Source: Deltaproteobacteria bacterium RIFCSPHIGHO2_02_FULL_40_11
GTDB lineage: Bacteria; Bdellovibrionota; JACOXK01; 2-02-FULL-40-11
NCBI GenBank assembly: GCA_001798105.1
Contig: MGRI01000028.1
Location: forward strand, 9,196-19,137
Reading direction: 5' to 3'
Length of the DNA stretch: 9,942 nt
The position numbers were made by a program, and so were the translations under genes. The notes beneath the pieces were generated by a model. That model was given only the letters and a program-made list of their open reading frames with translations. It made no database searches and was not told the DNA's origin. This document shows positions 1-6,321 of this stretch, in pieces. The first letter of the stretch is position 1. Every line of letters starts with the position of its first letter.

Positions 1-13
1 TCGCTTGTGTCTC

Positions 14-57
14 TTTGTCAGGTCCCCTCCCAAAATTTGTCAGGTCCCCTCCCAAAA
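14..57. repeat. Two-copy exact 22-bp tandem repeat
   Basis: Two identical 22-bp units lie head to tail at 14-35 and 36-57. Each begins TTTGTCAGGTCCCC and ends CTCCCAAAA. A third unit seems to start at 58 (TTTGACA, one base off TTTGTCA) and then diverges. The unit is C-rich on this strand, so the minus strand carries repeated GGGAGGGG tracts. Units of this look remind me of dispersed intergenic repeats seen near small transposase genes in some proteobacteria, but that is memory and no transposase is visible here. The array may extend left of the window, since only 13 bases precede it. Confidence 0.9.
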
Positions 58-58
58 T

Positions 59-87
59 TTGACAAATCCTTAGACATTCTGTATAAA
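59..87 (+). promoter_or_regulatory. Sigma-70 promoter for the 124-762 gene
   Basis: A perfect -35 TTGACA (59-64) is followed after 17 bp by TATAAA (82-87), five of six matches to the -10 consensus. Transcription would start near 94, giving a leader of about 30 nt that includes the strong ribosome binding site at 114-120. The -35 box arises where the tandem repeat decays into its third, partial copy. Confidence 0.75.
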
Positions 88-123
88 CCATGCTCACCTG
101 TATCCACAAGTTTAAGGAGGCGC

Positions 124-762
124 ATGGGGCAAAAAATTCTATGGATTTTCATCTTTTTGTTTGTCAACGTCTCTTCTCTTTTTGCCCAAGAAATGGGGCA
201 TATTCGATTTGGATGGTCCTCTCAAACCGATTCCCCACAAGCTGTTTTGTTTCGAGCCTTGAATCAATTTGGGGAAGAACTTTCTGCGCAATCAGAAGAA
301 ATTTCTTTTCAGCGGAAAGGCCAAAATAACATTTCACTCTCAGATCGAAATTCAAAAATGGTGGTTGCAAAACGACATCATGGTTTAAGTTTCGAATATC
401 GCCTCACACTTATTTTTTCTGATCCAAAATATTTAGAATCTGAATGGACGATTGAGGTTCAAAGTTTACAAGGCATTTTATACAATTCTGTTTTAAAACT
501 TCTTGAGTTTGAAGCCAATAAAATTGAAGTACCCGAACCGGGCCAGATGATTCAACCGCTTCAAGATAGTCTTCGCTTCATTAATTTAGGGGATCGTTTT
601 ATTCTTCTCATTGGCGAGCGTTATCTCTTGTTACTCCAACAAAACTGGAACGACTTTGTCCGAAAACCCTGGTTTCAATTTGGCCTTTATGAAACAAAGG
701 TATTCTATGGTGCGCGAACCTGTGAACAGCAGCTTGAGGGATATTCACCCGGCGTTTATTAA
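124..762 (+). CDS. Small secreted protein of unknown function
   Basis: I do not recognise the family. The start is ATG 124, preceded by a near-perfect Shine-Dalgarno AAGGAGG (114-120) with a 3-nt spacer. The frame stays open leftward to a GTG at 7, but that extension would translate the tandem repeat and lie upstream of the promoter. The 212-residue product opens with a Sec signal peptide: K4, a hydrophobic core ILWIFIFLFV, and a likely cut after SLFA before QE (residues 18-21). The mature part has alternating polar and hydrophobic residues, a hydrophobic stretch RFILLIGERYLLLL near residue 160, and a single cysteine close to the C-terminus. It is probably periplasmic or surface-exposed. It precedes the large secreted-protein gene on the same strand by 151 bp, and both mature proteins are predicted to begin QE, so a shared pathway is possible but unproven. 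Confidence 0.75.
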   Translation: MGQKILWIFIFLFVNVSSLFAQEMGHIRFGWSSQTDSPQAVLFRALNQFGEELSAQSEEISFQRKGQNNISLSDRNSKMVVAKRHHGLSFEYRLTLIFSDPKYLESEWTIEVQSLQGILYNSVLKLLEFEANKIEVPEPGQMIQPLQDSLRFINLGDRFILLIGERYLLLLQQNWNDFVRKPWFQFGLYETKVFYGARTCEQQLEGYSPGVY

Positions 763-858
763 TGATTGTGTATGCTTCTAAGGCTGTCCAAAAAATATAC
801 ACTTTTTGACATCTTGTTTTCCGAGACCATCTATTATTTATAAGTAATATCAATGACT

Positions 859-864
859 TATAAT
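859..864 (+). promoter_or_regulatory. Possible -10 box for the large gene at 914
   Basis: A perfect TATAAT stands 49 bp before ATG 914, placing a start site near 871 and a leader of about 43 nt. No good -35 is found 16-18 bp upstream and there is no extended TG motif. A TTGACA at 806-811 is too far away to pair with it. The large gene may therefore have its own weak or activated promoter, or be read through from the gene at 124. Confidence 0.35.
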
Positions 865-913
865 TTTGTGCATTGTCTGATTTTGGTCCGGTTTTTGCTT
901 ATTTTTTGAGCCT

Positions 914-3900
914 ATGCGTTGGGGAAAAAAGGGGCTCATTTACATTCTTGTTTTTAGCTTTGTTTGGGGGCCAAATTCCATCCTCAAAGCTCAAGAAAAT
1001 ACGCCAGTTTCCCCTTTGGAAACAACCTATAGTCCTCGTTTCCGTCTCTATCAAACCTTTCAAAAATACACAGAAAGCCTTCAGCTCTTAAGTGCTGAGG
1101 CCAAAACGGATGTCGAAAAACTCACAGAATTGAGTGAAAAATTATTTGATTTAAAAGAACTCACAGAACAAATTTTAAATGCGCCCATTATCGACGGGGA
1201 TGCGTTATCCATTGAAGACCACGTTGCAGAATTTCAAGATCAGCTGTCTTCATATTTTAAAACCCATGTGTACATGCCTTTTTTTAGACGACATTTTATA
1301 ACAGAGAATTTTAAAACGTCTGAAAGTATGGGCGTCAATCGTCGCCAAATTGTATTTGTGAGATATCAAAAATTGCTTGAGGCCTATAAGCGGGCCTATA
1401 TGGCCCATCATGTGCAGGCATTGGAAAAATCGCCTGAAGTTTGGCGTCCGATGCATCTGATTTTAAATGAAAATGGGATGCATTATTTTAGACAATTTGC
1501 ACTGGAAGAACCCTTTTTTGATCTTCGTATGGGGGAGGGCACTTATGAAATCATTCCCTCTTTAATGCACGATTTGGATTTGGAAATGGAATCTTTCACC
1601 CAGGTTCAAACCAAGGCGGGGTGGAAGAAAATTTTAAAACACATGGCACTCAACCTCTGGGTGCAAAAGTGGATTGGGTTAGATGAAGTTTGGCGGGGCG
1701 ATGGGGCTTCTATTTTACCCAAAGCCTGTAAAAACCAGTTTTATGCGTTTCATGAGCTTATTGTTCCGAGAGCCATTCAAGAGCGAAAACTGTCTTTAGA
1801 AAGAATGCTGTTTCGTACGCAGCTCGTGGTCATGATGATGCTCAATCCTGACATGATCATCCCCAATTTGATCGATCAAGATTTTGTTCAAAAAATAATT
1901 GAGCTGACACCTTTTTGGAAAGAAGCTTTTCAGTCGATTCAAGAAAATCACACCCCAGAAGAAGTTGAAAACGCCACCCAGGGATTTTTTGAAGCCCATC
2001 TGAAATTTGAAACGGTTCATCGGCATGTGGAAGGAGAAACTGCCAGATGGGATGCCTTACAATGGTTTTTATATCAACAAAATGAAAATCCGTTTGACTG
2101 GCCCAATTCTGAAAATGCTGTACGCGAAAAAGTGTCTGCGTTGCTTCAGAAATTTAATCTTGTTTTATTGCTGTCTGTTATTGAAAAAGTGAATTTCCCC
2201 ATTGAACAGGTTCAACTTTCACCAGTCCAAAAAAAGCAAATGATTGCCTATGTTGAAACCTATGTTCAAAGTAAAAAAGAATTGTTTGAACCAGCGGTTG
2301 AAGCGCTCACACAAGCCATTTTAAAATCAAAGGAAAGTGCTTTGGAAGCAGCATCTGAATTGTCGGAAGCAAGGCGGACCCAGAATCAAATTGCGCAGTT
2401 AGAAGAGGTGATCTTAAAAACCGTAGAAGCCATTGGCACCCAAGATCAAAATATTGAAACGCTCAAAAGTGGAAAATCTTTACCTCTCATTTCAGACACA
2501 CCTCAGAATTTTTCAATTGTAAGTACGATGTTTGAAGCAGAAGTAAACGCTGTGTTGGGTAAAGAACCGCATCCACAAACTTTAGAAATCATTCAGAAAC
2601 TTTTTTTTAAAGACCCCAAATTTGATGAAGCTCAGTGGCAGGTGGAAGATGGCACCTTTCGCGCTGCACAATACAAATACAGAGAATGGAAAAAAACGGA
2701 ATCCCAAAATGTTTCCGATGAAATTAAAAACGAAGTGGATCAAATTGTACAGGTTTTAAAAGTAGACCGAATTCTTCCCCTTCAATTTTTAGTGGAAACG
2801 CCAGTGAAACGACTGGAATTTGAAAAAAGAGTTCGCCAAAACTTCATGGGGCATGCGCCGATTTTAAATATGCCTGTTAACGCTTTTGGAAAAGAAGATG
2901 CCTTGTACATTCAAATTCAAAAACTTCAAAAAAAGAATCAGACAAATGAAGCTGCAGATCTCATTCAACAAGCCATTTGGCGTTTAAAAACCGTGGCAAA
3001 ATCAGAAGTCGAGCGTTTTTGTAGCCTGGATCCCGAGACATTGCCGGGTTTGAAGCATTTATTTACAAATACCAGTTTTAGAACCCAGTCACTGGGGCAC
3101 TTAAAAGACGAGGATGTGCATGAGTCCTTTGAAGCAGTGAATGATGCGGTCATTGAAGAGTTGGAAGTTGCTTTAGACCATTCTCGCTTTGAAAAAACCA
3201 TTGGCACTGGGTTTATGCTCATGATTGCCATTCATTTTTTAGCAGGGCCTTTAAGTAGCTATGGCAGAATGCCCTGGTTTTTGGGAGGAAGATACATTCC
3301 ACGTGTGGGGGCGGGTATTCGATTTGTTGCAGACTGGTTTGGCCTCATGATGTCTGTGCCTGCGATGTATTGGATCGCAAGAGATTATAAGCGCTATTTT
3401 TGGAATGAATATTCGTATATTGAAGCTTTTGAAAATTATCAAAAAGTTGCAACGTATTCGACTTCAGGACCTGTGACTTTGGGAGATATGATTGCCTTTC
3501 GGCAGGGGGTTGGAGACAAAGAGACTTCAGACCGAAAGGTTCAGGGCAGACCTGTCAAATTCTTATTTCAAAGTAGAACTCAACTCTTTTTAACCCATCA
3601 GGCCGGCTTGATTGTGATGGCCCCCGTTTTCTTTTCTTTCTTTCGAAATATGTTTCGCTACGGGCAGTATCAGCTTTTAAGTACAGAATTTGAATGGGCG
3701 CAAAAAGCAAGAACAGCCCAGGCTGTTTCCAGATTAAATATTCCAAACCAGGAAAATATGTTTGCGCGTCGGATTACGTTTTGGAAAAACTTTTTTGCGC
3801 GCTATGGGTCGTATCAAAAGGGGATTCCAAAAGATGTTACGGTCTTTCATCCCAAATGGATTCAAAAGGCGACAATTCAACATTTAGATGAGGCACTCGA

Positions 3901-5011
3901 AAAATGGGCGCTCAATGTAAGGCCTTTTTTGGGAAACTTGGTGCGAGGGAAAGTGACACGCCCGATGCGCACCCAAAACCCTGTTGAGGTCTTAGAAAAG
4001 TATATGGCGCGGTATCTTAAAATCTTACAACGCGATCTGGCACGTCATGAAGCGCAATATGGAAAAACACTTCCGCTTTGGGTGGAAACGGCTGAAAGTC
4101 TGGAAGCCAATGTGGCACGTTTAAAAATCCCGAAACATGTGAATGAGAATTTATATCTGGGAAGTTTAAGACGCGTTCGGCCAGAAGCGGAAGGGGAAAA
4201 AGCAAAATGGGTATTTGAAAAACTCACCCCTGAATCTTTGGGCAAGATTGTAACAGAGGATCGTCAAGCCTTGCTGTCTAAGATTCGCATTTTTGAAGAT
4301 GTGCTCGTGGCATTAAAAAAATCAAAAGCCACAAAGTTAAGTGAAGTTCCTTTTCATGAAAGCATGCCCCAAACCATTCAAGCACTCAAAAACATGTTTG
4401 GCCCAGAATTCACCGTTTTTAAAAATGGAAAACTTTTTGAAAATGTGGATGATCTTTTAAATGAAACCCAGCTTTTGGCGTTTGTGATTCGAAATATTGA
4501 AACACACAGATTTCAATCCCTGTGGTGGGGACAATGGGTGGGCTATGGTGGGCCTTTGGGGCGGGCCATGGCAAAGTTTGATGCCTATTATGTGCTCATG
4601 ACACTTTCACATGATTCCGTGCTTTCCAAAGTGGCAGGCTTAAGCGATGTGGCCCATTATACGGCGCGCTATCGCATGGCGCAAAACAGACTGCTTCAAG
4701 AAAAAATGGAAAAAGGCGAGCCTGGGCGTGCGTCAGATCTGTCTGAAAGAGACGTTCAATTTAAAATGTTTGAAATTGAACAATCTTTTTTCTTGGATAT
4801 TAAAATGCGCGCGATCAATCTTGCCATCGAAAGAAGAATGGACGCGGGATTGGATCACAAGGTAGAGGCCATTACAAAAGAAGATGTTCAGCAAGCGCTC
4901 ATGGACATTGTTTTAAAAGGGGTGCAGCCTAAAAATCCGGATCCGCATCTTCACGATTATGGTCCGAAAGGACAAACAGATGAATTCTTGCGGTTAGTGT
5001 TTCCCCAGTAA
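914..5011 (+). CDS. Very large signal-peptide protein with central membrane segments, unknown function
   Basis: This 1365-residue protein belongs to no family I recognise. It begins MRWGKKGLIYILVFSFVWG and has a plausible signal peptide cut after ILKA, before QE (about residue 26). Residues about 27-760 are mostly charged and helical in character. A coiled-coil-prone part lies around residues 455-515, where heptad-like Leu/Ile/Ala occur among Glu/Lys/Gln. Three hydrophobic segments suit membrane spans: about 763-782 (GFMLMIAIHFLAGPL), about 802-820 (DWFGLMMSVPAMYWIA) and about 893-912 (AGLIVMAPVFFSFF). The C-terminal 450 residues are basic and helical. If the signal peptide is cleaved, three spans would put the N-terminal part in the periplasm and the C-terminal part in the cytoplasm; that topology is inference. 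No ATPase, protease or nuclease motif is evident. The start has only a weak ribosome binding site (TGAG at 907-910). The frame is intact throughout, and the 3' end overlaps convergent rpoH by 18 bp. Confidence 0.8.
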   Translation: MRWGKKGLIYILVFSFVWGPNSILKAQENTPVSPLETTYSPRFRLYQTFQKYTESLQLLSAEAKTDVEKLTELSEKLFDLKELTEQILNAPIIDGDALSIEDHVAEFQDQLSSYFKTHVYMPFFRRHFITENFKTSESMGVNRRQIVFVRYQKLLEAYKRAYMAHHVQALEKSPEVWRPMHLILNENGMHYFRQFALEEPFFDLRMGEGTYEIIPSLMHDLDLEMESFTQVQTKAGWKKILKHMALNLWVQKWIGLDEVWRGDGASILPKACKNQFYAFHELIVPRAIQERKLSLERMLFRTQLVVMMMLNPDMIIPNLIDQDFVQKIIELTPFWKEAFQSIQENHTPEEVENATQGFFEAHLKFETVHRHVEGETARWDALQWFLYQQNENPFDWPNSENAVREKVSALLQKFNLVLLLSVIEKVNFPIEQVQLSPVQKKQMIAYVETYVQSKKELFEPAVEALTQAILKSKESALEAASELSEARRTQNQIAQLEEVILKTVEAIGTQDQNIETLKSGKSLPLISDTPQNFSIVSTMFEAEVNAVLGKEPHPQTLEIIQKLFFKDPKFDEAQWQVEDGTFRAAQYKYREWKKTESQNVSDEIKNEVDQIVQVLKVDRILPLQFLVETPVKRLEFEKRVRQNFMGHAPILNMPVNAFGKEDALYIQIQKLQKKNQTNEAADLIQQAIWRLKTVAKSEVERFCSLDPETLPGLKHLFTNTSFRTQSLGHLKDEDVHESFEAVNDAVIEELEVALDHSRFEKTIGTGFMLMIAIHFLAGPLSSYGRMPWFLGGRYIPRVGAGIRFVADWFGLMMSVPAMYWIARDYKRYFWNEYSYIEAFENYQKVATYSTSGPVTLGDMIAFRQGVGDKETSDRKVQGRPVKFLFQSRTQLFLTHQAGLIVMAPVFFSFFRNMFRYGQYQLLSTEFEWAQKARTAQAVSRLNIPNQENMFARRITFWKNFFARYGSYQKGIPKDVTVFHPKWIQKATIQHLDEALEKWALNVRPFLGNLVRGKVTRPMRTQNPVEVLEKYMARYLKILQRDLARHEAQYGKTLPLWVETAESLEANVARLKIPKHVNENLYLGSLRRVRPEAEGEKAKWVFEKLTPESLGKIVTEDRQALLSKIRIFEDVLVALKKSKATKLSEVPFHESMPQTIQALKNMFGPEFTVFKNGKLFENVDDLLNETQLLAFVIRNIETHRFQSLWWGQWVGYGGPLGRAMAKFDAYYVLMTLSHDSVLSKVAGLSDVAHYTARYRMAQNRLLQEKMEKGEPGRASDLSERDVQFKMFEIEQSFFLDIKMRAINLAIERRMDAGLDHKVEAITKEDVQQALMDIVLKGVQPKNPDPHLHDYGPKGQTDEFLRLVFPQ

Positions 5012-5857
5012 AAACTGTTTTAAACCCTTTTTAATGCGTTCTTCCAATTGACGTGCGCGTTCTTTGGAAACTCCAAAATGGTCTCCAAGTTCTTGAAGGC
5101 TCATGGGTGCATCCGAAATCAATCTTTTTTGATAAATAAAAAGGTCCCTGCCTTTTAAACTGTGTTCAAATTTTTTCATGCGAATCATCATGAGATGTTC
5201 TTCTTCTTTTTCAGATAAAATTTCTTCAACTTGCCCAGATTCATCTGCAACAAAATCAATATGTGTGCTTTTGTCTTCATCTCCAATGGGGGCATCCAAA
5301 GACAAATCGCGAGACTTCATGCGTTTTTGCATTTCAACGACTTCTTCTTCTTTGACATTTAATTTGTCCGCCAAAAGCTTGGGCGTTTCTTGAATATTAT
5401 ATTTTGCAAGTTCATCTCTTTCTTTTTGAAGTTGATAAAAAAGTTTACGCTGGGCTTGTGTGGTGCCGATTTTTACCAGACTCCAATTTTTTTGAATATA
5501 GTCATGAATGTAGGAGCGAATCCACCACACGGCATAGGTAATGAGGCGTGTATCTTTATAAGGGTTAAAAGATTTTACAGCGCGCATGAGGCCAATATTG
5601 CCTTCTTGAACCAAATCGATCAGCCGCAAGCCATACTTGGCGTATTCATAGGCAATTTTAATGACAAAGCGCAAGTTTGCAGTAACCAATTTATGGGCAG
5701 CTTCAATATCGCCCTGCTTAAAGTAACGAATGGCCAAGTCATGTTCTTCGTTTTTACTTAAAAGAGGGTATTGACTGGCTTCAGCAATGTAGCGCTGAAG
5801 GGGGTCTGCGAGAGAGGGCAGTGACTTCTTTTTTCCCATGGGGCCTATGTGTAGCAT
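4994..5857 (-). CDS. rpoH: RNA polymerase heat-shock sigma factor RpoH (sigma-32 type)
   Basis: The product directs RNA polymerase to heat-shock promoters. Its 287 residues (E. coli RpoH has 284) show the family order. An N-terminal DPLQRYIAEASQYPLLS (about 18-34) is followed by region 2 (about 57-127), with NLRFVIKIAYEYAKYG, DLVQEGNIGLMRAVKSFNP and the aromatic melting and -10 recognition segment ITYAVWWIRSYIHDY. Next comes the RpoH box QRKLFYQLQK (136-145), which separates this family from housekeeping sigma factors. Region 3 is at about 154-185. Region 4.2 holds the helix-turn-helix LQELGDHFGVSKERARQLEE (254-273), which reads the -35. The start is uncertain: ATG 5857 has no visible Shine-Dalgarno, while an in-frame ATG at 5839 (281 residues) has a weak AGG four bases upstream. 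The gene is divergent from groES and overlaps the convergent large gene by 18 bp at its 3' end. Confidence 0.95.
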   Translation of the reverse strand: MLHIGPMGKKKSLPSLADPLQRYIAEASQYPLLSKNEEHDLAIRYFKQGDIEAAHKLVTANLRFVIKIAYEYAKYGLRLIDLVQEGNIGLMRAVKSFNPYKDTRLITYAVWWIRSYIHDYIQKNWSLVKIGTTQAQRKLFYQLQKERDELAKYNIQETPKLLADKLNVKEEEVVEMQKRMKSRDLSLDAPIGDEDKSTHIDFVADESGQVEEILSEKEEEHLMMIRMKKFEHSLKGRDLFIYQKRLISDAPMSLQELGDHFGVSKERARQLEERIKKGLKQFLLGKH

Positions 5858-5895
5858 ATTTGTAAGTATGCGTAAAGTCTCGCTCTTTTACCCCC

Positions 5896-5923
5896 TTGAC
5901 AGTTCATCCGTGCTGACTATATT
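5896..5923 (+). promoter_or_regulatory. groESL promoter
   Basis: A perfect TTGACA (5896-5901), 16 bp, then TATATT (5918-5923) predict a start near 5930. This fits housekeeping sigma-70. The wider sequence CCCCTTGAC with CTATATTACA also resembles the sigma-32 promoters of alphaproteobacteria (CTTGAC, about 17 bp, CYTAT), and less the E. coli form with its C-rich -10. Recognition by the neighbouring RpoH is therefore plausible but not shown. No CIRCE repeat (TTAGCACTC/GAGTGCTAA) is present, so HrcA control is unlikely here. Confidence 0.7.
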
Positions 5924-5933
5924 ACACCCGATG

Positions 5934-5998
5934 TTTAGGTGAAAGGTCTTCCTGTATTCAGGGGGGCACCTAAAAAATCTTTTAAAATAAAAGGAGAT
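5934..5998 (+). promoter_or_regulatory. Structured groES leader, candidate fourU-type RNA thermometer
   Basis: Two adjacent hairpins can form just downstream of the predicted start site. The first pairs TTTAGGTG (5934-5941) with CACCTAAA (5967-5974), eight perfect pairs. It encloses an inner stem CCTG/CAGG (5951-5954 with 5959-5962, loop TATT) that can be extended by G-U pairs. The second pairs ATCTTTT (5977-5983) with AAGGAGAT bases 5992-5998, leaving an 8-nt A-rich loop. In it the four U residues 5980-5983 face AGGA 5992-5995, two pairs being G-U, so the groES Shine-Dalgarno is occluded in a weak stem. A stable first hairpin followed by a weak fourU hairpin is the layout known from Salmonella agsA. 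The pairing was worked out by eye; no free energy was computed. Confidence 0.45.
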
Positions 5999-6004
5999 AA
6001 CAAT

Positions 6005-6292
6005 ATGAAATTTAAACCTTTAGGAGATCGTATCCTTGTCAAACGTGTTGATGAGGAAGAAAAAACAAAAGGCGGGATTATTATTCCCGATACAGCAAAA
6101 GAAAAGCCACAAGAGGCTGAAGTTGTCGCAGTGGGCGACGGCAAAGCACTTGAAAGTGGGAAAAAACAACCTTTGAGCGTTCAAGTCGGTGAACGTATCA
6201 TTTTTTCAAAATATTCAGGAACGGAATTTAAGTTGGATGGCGTAGAACATCTCATTATTCGTGAAGAAGATGTTTTAGGCGTTGTTCAATAA
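6005..6292 (+). CDS. groES: Co-chaperonin GroES (Hsp10)
   Basis: GroES forms the heptameric lid that caps GroEL and encloses substrate protein in the cytosol. The 95-residue product has the normal length. It shows the N-terminal strand KFKPLGDRILVKRVDEEEKT, the mobile loop around residues 18-34 with the hydrophobic GroEL-binding tripeptide III in GGIIIPD, the VGDG segment, and the closing VGERIIFSKYSGTEFKLDG and IIREEDVLGV. ATG 6005 is chosen because it matches the conserved N-terminus and follows AAGGAG (5991-5996) by eight bases. An in-frame GTG at 5939 would add 22 non-conserved residues and lies inside the leader hairpin. It is the first gene of a two-gene operon with groEL, 29 bp upstream of it. 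Confidence 0.97.
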   Translation: MKFKPLGDRILVKRVDEEEKTKGGIIIPDTAKEKPQEAEVVAVGDGKALESGKKQPLSVQVGERIIFSKYSGTEFKLDGVEHLIIREEDVLGVVQ

Positions 6293-6321
6293 TAAATTAG
6301 AAATCAAGGAGGAAATCAATT

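Noticed and set aside
7..123. GTG-initiated N-terminal extension of the 124-762 gene
   Set aside because: It would translate the tandem repeat and the promoter, while ATG 124 has an excellent Shine-Dalgarno and begins a clean signal peptide.
768..807. Terminator candidate GTGTAT...ATACAC followed by TTTTT
   Set aside because: The stem has only six A/T-rich pairs with a 23-nt loop, too weak to call an intrinsic terminator.
5390..5761. Plus-strand open frame opposite rpoH
   Set aside because: It is fully antisense to the conserved sigma-factor coding region, has no convincing ribosome binding site and shows no recognisable motif.
5858..6004. CIRCE operator for HrcA upstream of groES
   Set aside because: No TTAGCACTC/GAGTGCTAA inverted repeat is present. 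The inverted repeat found (5934-5974) has a different sequence and fits an RNA hairpin better.
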